Positions 34,017 through 42,254 of a DNA stretch of 64,000 nucleotides are shown here, piece after piece. Positions within the stretch are counted from its first letter, which is position 1. Each line of letters begins with the position of its first letter. The stretch lies in the NCBI GenBank assembly GCA_046331625.1, contig JAXLQL010000037.1:1-64000 (forward strand), read 5' to 3'. Below the pieces are notes generated by a model that did no database searches, was not told the origin of the DNA, and saw only the letters and a program-made list of their open reading frames with translations. The position numbers were made by a program, and so were the translations under genes. Origin of the DNA: JAXLQL01 sp046331625 (GTDB lineage: Bacteria > Acidobacteriota > Terriglobia > Bryobacterales > Bryobacteraceae).

Positions 34017-34709
34017 CTATCGTTGCGGATACTCCCGTTTGACGTTAGGCGGCGCTTTGATCTGTAGTTGCTCCGGTTTCAAGCCCGGATTGAGCTTGAC
34101 ATTGCTCCAGGTGTAAAGCCAGTAGTTGCCAGAAGGCTCGATGAACTTGTGCTGCACCGGGTAGCCGTGCGGATCGCTCACCCATAGCTCGATCTTCTTG
34201 ACATGCCGCAACACATCACCCGACTTGGGTGTGAGCTCGAGCTTGGATGCCTTCTGTCCCGCCACGGCCTCTTCGGCCACGTACTTGATGGCGTAGTTCT
34301 TTGCAAGTTCTTTACTGCCCACTCCGAACCCGAGCAGCAGGAACTGGTCAACCATCCCCTTCTGCTTGCCGAGGTCGATTTCCTGAATGGTGTTCGCCTT
34401 CGGATTGAAAACCTCGGCTTTGTGTTCGTTGAGCGCAAGCGCACGCGGAGCCGGCCGTGTGATCTCGACCAGTGCGCGAACGTCTTTGCCCTTCGTCTTC
34501 AGCAGCGAAACGTTGCCTCCGTCCTCCGACTTATCGTCAATAATCGCCGTGTACTGTACGCGAGCGATGTTGGCCGTGAGACTTCGGAAGCCAGCCGCCG
34601 AAGCATCCATGCGGTCGAGCACGGGTTTCAGCGAGGCCGTTTGGGCGGCTGCGAGCGCGAACGCGGTGACGAGGAATCTGTGCACGGTTGTATAGACGCC
34701 GATCATCAC
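34017..34709 (-). CDS. LolA-like periplasmic protein
   Basis: 230 residues with a signal peptide ending near ALAAAQTA. The middle follows LolA-fold outer-membrane lipoprotein-sorting proteins: VLDRMDASAAGFRSLTANIA, GKDVRALVEITRP, NPKANTIQEIDLGKQKG and KKIELWVSDPHGYPVQHKFI. It would carry a lipid or lipoprotein across the periplasm. The start overlaps the stop of the small membrane gene upstream (TGATG). No LolB is nearby, so the cargo is unknown. Confidence 0.75.
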   Translation of the reverse strand: MMIGVYTTVHRFLVTAFALAAAQTASLKPVLDRMDASAAGFRSLTANIARVQYTAIIDDKSEDGGNVSLLKTKGKDVRALVEITRPAPRALALNEHKAEVFNPKANTIQEIDLGKQKGMVDQFLLLGFGVGSKELAKNYAIKYVAEEAVAGQKASKLELTPKSGDVLRHVKKIELWVSDPHGYPVQHKFIEPSGNYWLYTWSNVKLNPGLKPEQLQIKAPPNVKREYPQR

Positions 34710-35071
34710 GGTCGCGTATACACGATGTAACCGCGAATTTCGTTCTCGCCGCTGTCCACAATCGGTTGGATCCGCTGCACCGAACGGTTCTTGCCGCCGA
34801 TCTGCGAATGGATGAGACGCTCGGTCTCGACCAATCGCGCCTGCTCGTCGAGGCCGGCCAGCGAGTGCGGCTCGATGAGGAAGCTCGCGCCGTCCTTATC
34901 GGACGAGAGCAGCATCACATTCTTCGGCCGCGGCTGGTCGCGAAAAATTTCCCGCGGAGTGAGAAAGATGAATGCAAGTATCAGCCCCACCATCACGTCG
35001 TACTGCCACGTGGCTCGTGGGTAATCCCATAGAACAAAGCGCTTGAGCGTGTTCCAGAAGCCGCCGTTCAT
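34706..35071 (-). CDS. Small single-pass membrane protein of unknown function
   Basis: 121 residues with one TM helix (about 25-40, YDVMVGLILAFIFLTP) and a periplasmic C-terminal domain (FLIEPHSLAGLDEQARLVET, SGENEIRGYIVY). It is coupled to the LolA-like gene by a TGATG overlap and is first gene of that operon. No known family was recognised. Confidence 0.65.
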   Translation of the reverse strand: MNGGFWNTLKRFVLWDYPRATWQYDVMVGLILAFIFLTPREIFRDQPRPKNVMLLSSDKDGASFLIEPHSLAGLDEQARLVETERLIHSQIGGKNRSVQRIQPIVDSGENEIRGYIVYTRP

Positions 35072-35108
35072 CTCCCCTTGAGTTTAGCAGACAGTGCGGC
35101 GCCCACCG

Positions 35109-35346
35109 TGTACAACTATCCTTCAGTTTCTTCGCGGCCGGGGGAGAAAGTGAAGGATGGTAGTGTCTTCCCGCGGAGTCACAATCGCAGAGCGTCATCA
35201 CGCAACCGGGGCGCGAACAAGCGGCGTGTTCTCCGAGCGCATGCGCCCGTATCGGAAGCGGGACGAAGTCCCGAGCAGGCTGAAGCCTACCCCACAGGCG
35301 GTCTGAAATCTTCGCGGCTGGCGAAGAAACTGAAGGTAGTCGTACA
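35109..35346. mobile_element. MITE-like element with about 32-base terminal inverted repeats
   Basis: The left end (35109-35140) and right end (35315-35346) are inverted copies sharing CCTTCAGTTTCTTCGC and differing by a few substitutions and two 1-base indels. Both begin TGTAC. The 238-base unit encodes nothing convincing and contains a palindromic repeat copy at 35258-35299. The right half recurs at 706-797. No clear target-site duplication was made out. Confidence 0.6.
35258..35299. repeat. Palindromic double-hairpin repeat inside the MITE-like element
   Basis: GCGGGACGAAGTCCCG (35258-35273) then AGGCTGAAGCCT and ACCCCACA. The first hairpin has lost two bases relative to the standard form. 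Confidence 0.7.
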
Positions 35347-35401
35347 AAACGGAACCGTGAGACACGGCCCGCCAGCAGACGGTTCCCACTGCGGGACTGA
35401 G

Positions 35402-35932
35402 CTACTCGAGAATGCGTGCTTTGCGCACAACGAGCATGTGCGTCTCCCCCACGCCTCGGACCGAGCCTTTCTCGATGGTCCCTTCGAGTTCGACGCGCTT
35501 GCCGAGATAGTCGGAAAGGGTGGCGCGCGGGGCTTCCTTCGATCCAGGGGGCATGGGTGGCACCGAAAGCGGGAGCCACGGGCGCACGTGGATTTTCTCG
35601 CCCGACTTTTCTTGCAGCACCACGCGCCGGTCAGTGAAGTAGTTCTTGCCTTCGTTGACTAGGGTTCCTTGCACGACGAGGGATTTGGCGACGAATTTCT
35701 CGGGCGCGGCGGCGATCGCCTTCAGGGTGGTCTTTTGCGGTTTGCCCGCGGCGGCAAGAGATGCTGCTAGCGTCAGGCCAATCGCCGTTGCCGCCAGAGC
35801 GCGAAACAGGCCAGCGAAGCGAGCACGATGCTCGCGGCTTGAGGCACAGTGAGAACGGGCAGCACTCGATTGGCGTCCGCCCGCAGGAACTCGAGCAGGA
35901 TCCGCCCGGCGGGATACAGTAGCAACAGCCAT
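35402..35932 (-). CDS. Small secreted protein, probable beta-barrel (OB-like) fold; start uncertain
   Basis: The coding signal runs from about 35810 to the stop at 35402. It has a hydrophobic signal segment ALAATAIGLTLAASLAAAG, then KAIAAAPEKFVAKSLVVQGT, YFTDRRVVLQEKSGEKIHVR and DYLGKRVELEGTIEKGSVRG, which looks like a small beta domain. The first ATG (35932) lies 160 bases inside the Lgt-like gene in another frame and gives an odd basic extension. No ATG, GTG or TTG exists nearer, so a CTG at 35809 (135 residues) is the better-placed start. It is the third gene of the protease-Lgt run. The function is unknown. Confidence 0.55.
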   Translation of the reverse strand: MAVATVSRRADPARVPAGGRQSSAARSHCASSREHRARFAGLFRALAATAIGLTLAASLAAAGKPQKTTLKAIAAAPEKFVAKSLVVQGTLVNEGKNYFTDRRVVLQEKSGEKIHVRPWLPLSVPPMPPGSKEAPRATLSDYLGKRVELEGTIEKGSVRGVGETHMLVVRKARILE

Positions 35933-36441
35933 AGGAATCGCTCTCCTGGAATCGGGGACGCAACACGGCGCGTCACCGTTACGAGAACCATGAGGAACGC
36001 CGCTTCATACAACGGTACCGGATGCGCGCCGTCAATGGCCCACGGCAAATCCGTGTGCGTGCCGTAGCAGCATCCGGCGAGGAAGCAGCCGACGCGGGCG
36101 ATGGCTCCGAACAGGCACAGCCCGGGCACGGCGAGATCGAACAGCCACGGAATGTCGAAACGCATCCAGCGTGCAGCGGCCAGTGCGGCGAGACATCCGC
36201 CCACTACGCCGCCGTAGGAAGCGAAGCCGCCGGGCGCGGGGCTCCAGAGCAAGCTCCACGGGATGGCGGGATGTTCGGCGACCCAGAGCAGTCGCGCCCC
36301 GGCCAGTCCGGCGAGCCATGCGAGTGCGAGCAAGCCGGCCACCGGCCCGGGCGCGAAACCCTGGGTTCGGGCCCGGAGCGCCGAGGTGCAAATCAGCGCC
36401 GTACCCGCCAAACTCAAACAGATGACGTAGGCCGCGATCAC
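35773..36441 (-). CDS. Divergent prolipoprotein diacylglyceryl transferase (Lgt) paralogue
   Basis: A 222-residue polytopic inner-membrane protein with about seven TM helices. The Lgt family plan is present (GFASYGGVVGG, then FGAIARVGCFLAGCCYG, then HPVPLYEAAFL and RILLEFLRAD). Key positions differ from canonical Lgt. The catalytic His of FHGG is Tyr here, and the GR.GNF.N.E motif has become AR-GCF-A-C, although the Arg is kept. GTG 36441 overlaps the stop of the metalloprotease gene (GTGA), so the two are translationally coupled. A specialised lipidation or other acyl-glycerol transfer role is likely. Housekeeping Lgt is probably elsewhere. Confidence 0.75.
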   Translation of the reverse strand: MIAAYVICLSLAGTALICTSALRARTQGFAPGPVAGLLALAWLAGLAGARLLWVAEHPAIPWSLLWSPAPGGFASYGGVVGGCLAALAAARWMRFDIPWLFDLAVPGLCLFGAIARVGCFLAGCCYGTHTDLPWAIDGAHPVPLYEAAFLMVLVTVTRRVASPIPGERFLWLLLLYPAGRILLEFLRADANRVLPVLTVPQAASIVLASLACFALWRQRRLA

Positions 36442-38051
36442 GCGGTGACGCTCGTGAACTTTCGCAGAGCGAGCAGCACCAGCGCGACCAGGGCGGGCGC
36501 GATGAGCAGGGCGGCGCCGGGTCCGGTGCCGTCGCCGGATCCGTTGCCGGGGATGGGCAGGATTCCGGAGCAGCCTGGCTTGCCACCGCCACCGCCGCCG
36601 GTTGCGCACGTCGCGGCGGAGGTGACGAGGTCCGCGGTGACGTCGGCTCCCGAAACCGCGACGTTGCAGATCGAGCCCACGAGCATCTTCGGAGACGTGG
36701 TGGAATCAAAGACTTTGCGATTCTTCGAGCCTGGGAAGAGGTCGCCGGAATCGCCTCGACCGTTGTTGTTCTCGAGATCGGAATTGCCATCCGCTTGGAC
36801 TAGCGCCACGCCGGGATTGGTCTCGTCGGCGTTGACCTTGTTCGTGCTCATGGTCGCGTCGATCACGGTCTGATTGATCTTCTGCACCATCAAGCCTGCT
36901 ATGGGCAGATTCTGGTCGAATTTGGCCTTCTGACGGTTCGAGATCAGGTAATACTGCGTGGGCGAAATGGCGATCTTGAACGCCACCGGGTTGTCTTCCA
37001 TGTTGCCGATCGTGGCCGGTTTGATGTCGGCGCCGACCTCGGTGGGGTCGATCCAGCCGAGGAATTCTTTCGCCCAAGCCGACATGTGCGTGGGCCGTTC
37101 GGGACTCTGGTTGTCGCCACCCCAGGATCCGCTCGCCATGAGGCACCATGCGCCGAGTCCCGCTGATGTACCGTTGTTCGAATCGGTGTCGTAAAGATCG
37201 GGCAGTCCGAACGCGTGGCCGAATTCGTGCGAGAAGACGCCGATTTGGATCATCGTCGATCCGTCGCAAGCGAAGGCTGGCTGGATCACGTAGTCATTGA
37301 TCTTGATGAAGCCGCCGCCGTGCTTGGCGTCGTTGGTGGTGTAGTCGGATCCGGTCCAGTCACTGATGGCCGAACGGTGCGACCAGATGTTCGAGTTGCC
37401 GCACTCGCCGCCGGCTTCCGGATGCACGAAGGCGACGAAGTCGACGAAGCCGTCGTCGTCACCAGAGTTCGGAATGCCATCCTTACCATCGTTGTCGTAC
37501 TGGGCGAAATCGATCGCGCCGTCGTTGAGGTCGAGCGCTTCCTTGAGTAGGTTCGGGACCTTTGACGTACCGCAGAGGCCGTTGCAGCCGGCTTCGTAGA
37601 AGGTGTCGTTCTGGCTGATCTGCTTCCAGGGGAAGACCGTGCCGTTGACGGTGAGCCTGCCGTAGGAGATCTCCTTGTAGAAGTCGGTCATGGTGCCGGG
37701 CGACCAGGGTCCGTCGAAGAGTTCCTTTTGGAGGTTGGCGATGGGGAAGGGGTCGGAGCCGGTGTTCTTGAATTTGACGGCGAGCACGGGGATCTGGCGC
37801 GTACCTTCGATGATGGTTCCGCCCGCGGCAGCGGCTGCAGTGGGGCTCATGGTTCCGGCGCGGACGGCGGCGCGGTTGGCGCGGGTGCGATTGGTCCAGG
37901 GGACGAGTCCGCGGGTGGAGAGGGCGAGCTTGCCCTGCTGGACGAATTGGCGGAAAGTGTCGGGCATGGGGGTGCCCGGCCGCGGTGGTGAGGTGGCCAA
38001 GGCGGTGGTCGCGATGGTGGCGAGGGCGGCGATGCGGTGAAGCGAAGTCAT
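36438..38051 (-). CDS. M6 family (immune-inhibitor-A-like) metalloprotease with C-terminal Cys-Gly/TM anchor
   Basis: A 537-residue secreted zinc protease. It has a signal peptide (MTSLHRIAALATIATTALA), the catalytic motif FSHEFGHAFGLPDLYD (about 272) with HExxH and the downstream Asp, and an M6-typical DIAQYDN-like acidic loop (DFAQYDNDGKDGIPNSGDDD). The tail has a Gly-rich linker, then KPGCSGILPIPGNGSGDG, a TM helix (AALLIAPALVALVLLAL) and a short basic end (RKFTS). This tripartite Cys/TM/basic layout resembles MYXO-CTERM-style sorting signals. Start 38051 has AAGGAG 8 bases upstream. It is coupled to the Lgt paralogue. Confidence 0.85.
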   Translation of the reverse strand: MTSLHRIAALATIATTALATSPPRPGTPMPDTFRQFVQQGKLALSTRGLVPWTNRTRANRAAVRAGTMSPTAAAAAGGTIIEGTRQIPVLAVKFKNTGSDPFPIANLQKELFDGPWSPGTMTDFYKEISYGRLTVNGTVFPWKQISQNDTFYEAGCNGLCGTSKVPNLLKEALDLNDGAIDFAQYDNDGKDGIPNSGDDDGFVDFVAFVHPEAGGECGNSNIWSHRSAISDWTGSDYTTNDAKHGGGFIKINDYVIQPAFACDGSTMIQIGVFSHEFGHAFGLPDLYDTDSNNGTSAGLGAWCLMASGSWGGDNQSPERPTHMSAWAKEFLGWIDPTEVGADIKPATIGNMEDNPVAFKIAISPTQYYLISNRQKAKFDQNLPIAGLMVQKINQTVIDATMSTNKVNADETNPGVALVQADGNSDLENNNGRGDSGDLFPGSKNRKVFDSTTSPKMLVGSICNVAVSGADVTADLVTSAATCATGGGGGGKPGCSGILPIPGNGSGDGTGPGAALLIAPALVALVLLALRKFTSVTA

Positions 38052-38142
38052 GGTCGGACTCCTTGGGGGCCGAGGGATCGGCCTACGAAGGAGTAGTGAC
38101 TTCGGGCGGGAATTCGTTTCGGGGAATTTTTGGCGGGACTTG

Positions 38143-38182
38143 GCGGGACTGAAGTCCCGCGCAGGCTGAAGCCTGCCCCACA
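38143..38182. repeat. Palindromic double-hairpin repeat copy
   Basis: GCGGGACTGAAGTCCCGC (38143-38160), CAGGCTGAAGCCTG (38162-38175) and CCCCACAC. It is identical in layout to the copy at 21194 and lies upstream of the metalloprotease gene. A 10-base TGGCGGGACT duplication precedes it. Confidence 0.8.
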
Positions 38183-38238
38183 CTTCGGATGTCCTGCGGG
38201 GAGTAAGTCTGCTTCAAATGTGCTGTACTCGGAGGAAG

Positions 38239-38280
38239 CAGGCACTGAAGTGCCTGCCAGCACGCTAAAGCGTGCGCCAC
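38239..38280. repeat. Palindromic double-hairpin repeat, variant with different stems
   Basis: CAGGCACTGAAGTGCCTG (38239-38256) then GCACGCTAAAGCGTGC (38260-38275) and GCCAC. Both hairpins are perfect, but their stem sequences differ from the standard copies while the CTGAAG/CTAAAG centres are kept. Paired changes of this sort indicate that the structure is conserved. Confidence 0.75.
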
Positions 38281-38292
38281 AAGTCCGCGGCG

Positions 38293-40233
38293 TTACTGGC
38301 CGACGGTGGCGAGGGCGCCTTCGTACCAGCGGTTCGATCCGGTGGCGGGACTGTTGTGGCGGCCTTCCCAGCAGGCGAGCATCAGCATGTACCAGAGCTT
38401 CACCGACTGATCGCGCCAACCGGCCTGGTGCTCGGCCCAGATCTTGCGGACCTCGCCGAGCGACAGATACCGCTCCATCTCCGGACGCAGCACGAGCGCT
38501 TCGAAGGTCGGCTTGAGGCTCGACTTGAACCAGTCGCCTTTCGGCGCGCCGAAGCCCATCTTCTTGCGCGACGTGGTGACGGGTGGCAGATAGGAGGAAA
38601 ACGCTTCCTTGAAGATATGCTTTCCGGAAGTTCCCTTCAATTTGAAGCCGGGAGGGAGCTTCGAAGCCGCTTCGGCCAGTCGATAGTCGAGCAGCGGCGA
38701 GCGCGATTCGAGCGAATAGGCCATGCTCGCGCGGTCCACTTTCACGAGGATGTCGCCGGGCAGGTACGTCTTCACGTCCACCGCTTGCATCTGTTCGAGC
38801 GCCGAGAGGTGTTCGAGTCCTTCGAAGTGCTTGCGGAAATTTTCGCGTGGCGTGTAGCCGGCGAGCGTGCGCCGCATTTCAGGCGAGAGCACGGCATCGA
38901 GCGCTTCGTCGCGGAAAGCGGTGACCGAGGTGAAGTAGCCGTCTGCGATCTCCTGCGAGAGGCAGGTGAGCATCGATTTCCAGCGCAGCGGGCGCGGCAT
39001 GAAATCGTATTTGGGGTAGTAGCGGGCGGCCGTCTTGAGCACCGAGCGGCGGAACCAGCCGGGGAAGAGTCCGCGTAGTTGGTTCTCCCAGGCGCCGAGC
39101 ATGTAGCGGTCATAACCGCCCAAGATCTCATCGCCGCCGTCGCCGGAAAGGGCAACCGTGACGTGCTTGCGCGTCATGCGGCACAAGTACAGAGTGGGGA
39201 TAGCCGAGGAATCGCCGAAGGGCTCGTCATAGTGATCGACGAGCGTGTCGAGCGTCTCGTGGATCGACGGCGTGACGATCTCCTCGTGATGCTCGGTTTG
39301 GTACATCTTGGCCACCATGCGCGCGTATTCGGTTTCGTCGAAACGCTTGTTGGTGAAGCCGATCGAGAAGCTCTTCACCAAGCCCTCGGCGTGCTTGGCC
39401 ATGATGGCGACTACGGTGGACGAGTCAACGCCACCGCTGAGGAACGCACCGAGCGGCACCTCGCTCATCAACCGGCAGCGGACCGAATCGATCGATAGCG
39501 CGCGAATTTCTTCGACGGCGTCGTCCCATTTCCGCTTGGCCTCGGGGTGGAACTCGAGCTGCCAATATTGGCGGAGATTCTGCTTGCCGGAGCGAAGATC
39601 GACGAGGAGCGAGCAGCCCGGACCGACCTTCTTCACCTTGTCGTAGATGGTTTCGGGATCGGGCACGTAGCCGAAACAGAGGAAGTCGGCCACGGCGCGG
39701 GCGTCGGCGCCGAAGGGGAAGCCCGGAGCGGCGGTGAGCGCTTTCAGTTCCGAGCCGAAGGCGATGCGCATGCCGGGAATCGACTGCGTGTAGTACAGCG
39801 GCTTCTTGCCGAAACGGTCACGGGCGAGGAAGAGTTGCTGCTTCTTCTGGTCCCAGATGGCGAAGGCGAACATGCCGTTGAGGTATTCGGGCATGCGCTC
39901 GCCCACCTCTTCCCAGAGATGGACCAGGGTTTCGGTATCGGAATGGGTGGCAAAGCGGTGGCCTTTGGCCATCAGGTCTTTGCTCAACTCGAGGTAGTTG
40001 TAGATCTCGCCGTTGAAGACGACTTGGACGGTACCGTCTTCGTTGCCGAGCGGCTGGTGGCCACCGGCCAGGTCAATGATGCTCAGGCGGCGATGACCCA
40101 GCGCGGCGCGGTTGTCGGTCCATTCTCCGTAATCATCGGGACCACGATGGGCAATCCGGTCACACATGCGTTTCAGCAATGGGCGATCGGGCCGGACGGT
40201 CTCCTCCGTCACAAAACCGGCGATTCCACACAT
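38293..40233 (-). CDS. asnB: Glutamine-hydrolysing asparagine synthase
   Basis: A 646-residue cytoplasmic enzyme. It starts MCGIAGFV with the catalytic Cys2 of the class II glutaminase. This is followed by RGPDDYGEW, GHRRLSIIDLAGGHQPL and FNGEIYNYLEL, and then the synthetase domain with the PP-loop LSGGVDSSTVVAIMAKHAEG (about 255) and SGDGGDEILGGYDRY (about 355). The length and C-terminal extension match the asnB group often found in surface-polysaccharide and peptide-modifying loci, where some members amidate sugars or peptides rather than free Asp. It stands alone and diverges from fliD. Confidence 0.93.
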   Translation of the reverse strand: MCGIAGFVTEETVRPDRPLLKRMCDRIAHRGPDDYGEWTDNRAALGHRRLSIIDLAGGHQPLGNEDGTVQVVFNGEIYNYLELSKDLMAKGHRFATHSDTETLVHLWEEVGERMPEYLNGMFAFAIWDQKKQQLFLARDRFGKKPLYYTQSIPGMRIAFGSELKALTAAPGFPFGADARAVADFLCFGYVPDPETIYDKVKKVGPGCSLLVDLRSGKQNLRQYWQLEFHPEAKRKWDDAVEEIRALSIDSVRCRLMSEVPLGAFLSGGVDSSTVVAIMAKHAEGLVKSFSIGFTNKRFDETEYARMVAKMYQTEHHEEIVTPSIHETLDTLVDHYDEPFGDSSAIPTLYLCRMTRKHVTVALSGDGGDEILGGYDRYMLGAWENQLRGLFPGWFRRSVLKTAARYYPKYDFMPRPLRWKSMLTCLSQEIADGYFTSVTAFRDEALDAVLSPEMRRTLAGYTPRENFRKHFEGLEHLSALEQMQAVDVKTYLPGDILVKVDRASMAYSLESRSPLLDYRLAEAASKLPPGFKLKGTSGKHIFKEAFSSYLPPVTTSRKKMGFGAPKGDWFKSSLKPTFEALVLRPEMERYLSLGEVRKIWAEHQAGWRDQSVKLWYMLMLACWEGRHNSPATGSNRWYEGALATVGQ

Positions 40234-40397
40234 TTTTGTTTTGAACTGTCCTTGTGTTCTCGTTCCAGTTTAGCCCATGAGTCCGAGCGGGCCGAGGACG
40301 AAAGTACCGGAACGGAGGCCGTGCGGGTCCGGCCACATTTTTCCTATCGGCCACACTCGGGGCGCCGATGAGGGGAGTTGAGAGGCCGACGAACCCA

Positions 40398-41759
40398 ATG
40401 AGTATCACGCCGCTGAAATTCACCGGAGTCAGCACGTTCTCCGCCGATTTGCAACAGATCCTGACGCGCGCCGTATCGATTGCGCAACTACCCGTAAAAC
40501 AGATCCAAAGCGATCAAGCGGTGATTCTGACGAAGAAGACCGCGCTCGCGGGGCTATCGGCGAAGATCGACGCGGTGGCATCGGCGCTGCACGGGCTGGG
40601 CGGAATCGGGACGAACCGATCGATTTCGGCGACGAGTTCGAACACGACGAAGGTATCGGTGACGTTGGCCGGGGCGACCACGGCGACCAGTTACTCGATT
40701 ACGGAGATCACGTCGGTGGCGCGCAAGGCGAGCGAGGCGACGCTCACGGGGTTCGCCGACACGACTACGGCGCCGGTGGACGGGGACGGGCAGTTCGAAC
40801 TGGTGGTGGGCTCGTCGACGTTTGCGATCGACGCGAGCGGGGCGAATACGCTGGAAGGGGTGCGCGATGCCATCAATAACTCGGGCGCTCCCGTAACGGC
40901 GACGATCCTGAACACGGGTTCGGGCGCGACGCCGTACTATTTGTCGGTGACGTCAAACGCGACGGGTGCGAGCACGCTGCAGTTGCGGTCCACTACGGGC
41001 GATTCGGGGAGCAACATTCTATCGTCGACGAATCAGGGCTCGGATGCGGTGTTCAAGTTGAACGGGCTTCAGGTTCGGAAGAAAGACAACCTGGTGACCG
41101 ACGTGGTGCCGGGTTTGTCATTCTCGATACTCGACACGACTTCGGGTACCGAAGCCGTGACGCTGAATCTGACGTCGAGCCGCGGGTCGCTGGCGACGGC
41201 CTTGCAGAACTACGTGACGGCGTACAACGGCCTTCACGATACGCTGAAATCCCATATCGGGGATCAGGGCGGAGTGCTGCAAGGCGACTCGATCATCTAT
41301 CAGGCGCAGGCGGCGGTGCGGAACGCTACGGGGTACATCGCTCCGTCGGGAACAGTGCGGTCGCTGACCGAGCTCGGAATCGACATCGACAAAGAGGGAG
41401 TGATGTCGTTTGACTCGACCAAATTTTACTCGCTCCCGAACGCGACGGTGGAGTCGGCGTACTCGTTCCTGGGTTCGCGAACCACGGGCGTGGGCGCGCT
41501 TGCTGCCCGGCTGGAACAGCTCTCCGATCCGATCAGCGGGGCGATTCGATCGCAGCAGAACGCCTATGATCAAGCCGACAAGCGGTTGTCGAAGCAGGTG
41601 GCCGAGATCACGGTCCGGATCGACACGATGCAGGCGAGCATGGCGCAGCGGCTGCAAGAAGCGGACGCGTTGTTGAGCCGGCTGCAGGGGCAACAATCGC
41701 AGCTCGACGCGATTCTCAACGGCGGCAAGAGCAGTAGCAGCAGTAGCAGCAGCGGATAA
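40398..41759 (+). CDS. fliD: Flagellar filament cap protein (hook-associated protein 2)
   Basis: 453 residues. The FliD N-domain starts near TGVSTFSADLQQILTRAVSI with the conserved 'linker' residues that enter the export channel. The middle domain (about 110-290) is a threonine/serine-rich beta region, and the C-domain has ALQNYVTAYNGLHDTLKSHI and the helical YDQADKRLSKQVAEITVRID, then SMAQRLQEADALLSRLQGQQ. It ends in a run of eight serines from an AGC/AGT microsatellite. The start is ATG 40398, giving MSITPLKFTG. No other flagellar structural genes are in the window apart from a FliT-like neighbour. Confidence 0.9.
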   Translation: MSITPLKFTGVSTFSADLQQILTRAVSIAQLPVKQIQSDQAVILTKKTALAGLSAKIDAVASALHGLGGIGTNRSISATSSNTTKVSVTLAGATTATSYSITEITSVARKASEATLTGFADTTTAPVDGDGQFELVVGSSTFAIDASGANTLEGVRDAINNSGAPVTATILNTGSGATPYYLSVTSNATGASTLQLRSTTGDSGSNILSSTNQGSDAVFKLNGLQVRKKDNLVTDVVPGLSFSILDTTSGTEAVTLNLTSSRGSLATALQNYVTAYNGLHDTLKSHIGDQGGVLQGDSIIYQAQAAVRNATGYIAPSGTVRSLTELGIDIDKEGVMSFDSTKFYSLPNATVESAYSFLGSRTTGVGALAARLEQLSDPISGAIRSQQNAYDQADKRLSKQVAEITVRIDTMQASMAQRLQEADALLSRLQGQQSQLDAILNGGKSSSSSSSSG

Positions 41760-41801
41760 GTTGCGCCCGAGGGCGCCCCGAGTGATGGAAGTGACTAGCC
41801 G

Positions 41802-42143
41802 ATGGAAGCAGTGGAACGCATGATCGGCGAGCTCGAAATCATGGATCGCGAGTTGCTGACTCTCGATCCGGTCGAGTTCGGCCGGATCGGAGACAAACTG
41901 GCGCGCCGCGAGGTGCTGATCAACGCTCTCTCCACGCGGACCCTGGACGGGCCCGAGCGGCGCCGGTTACGCGTCATCTGGCAGAACGGGAAGCAACTGG
42001 AAGACAAGCTAGTGCTGGTGAAGGCCGCGATCAAGGCGCAGATGCAAGATCTCTATCGGGAGGGTTTCTTGTTGCGCGCTCTGAGCGCTGCGCTCGATCC
42101 GCCGCCAGTCATGGGGGAGCACACGATCGATTACAACGGGTGA
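41802..42143 (+). CDS. FliT-like flagellar chaperone candidate
   Basis: A 113-residue, highly charged, almost all-helical cytoplasmic protein (AVERMIGELEIMDRELLTLD, then RRLRVIWQNGKQLEDKLVLV). In many bacteria fliD is followed by fliS and fliT, which encode small helical export chaperones for flagellin and the cap. Size, composition and position (42 bases after fliD) fit FliT. Sequence identity is too weak to be sure. Confidence 0.55.
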   Translation: MEAVERMIGELEIMDRELLTLDPVEFGRIGDKLARREVLINALSTRTLDGPERRRLRVIWQNGKQLEDKLVLVKAAIKAQMQDLYREGFLLRALSAALDPPPVMGEHTIDYNG

Positions 42144-42243
42144 TCGAGTGGTACCTCGGCTTGGCGGTGGCCCGCATTCGGGAGTACGCAACTGAGGGAA
42201 TTTCGCGGGCTCGAGCAACTAATGGCCACCCGGTTTCCGCCGA

Positions 42244-42249
42244 TAGAGT
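42244..42249 (+). promoter_or_regulatory. -10-like box, leaderless type
   Basis: TAGAGT ends 5 bases before ATG 42255, with no ribosome-binding sequence. Confidence 0.3.
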
Positions 42250-42254
42250 GAGCG

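Noticed and set aside
40369..40400. A CGAACCCAAT match just before fliD
   Set aside because: Only the short core matches the 1005-1308 repeat, and it is part of the fliD start region. Probably chance.
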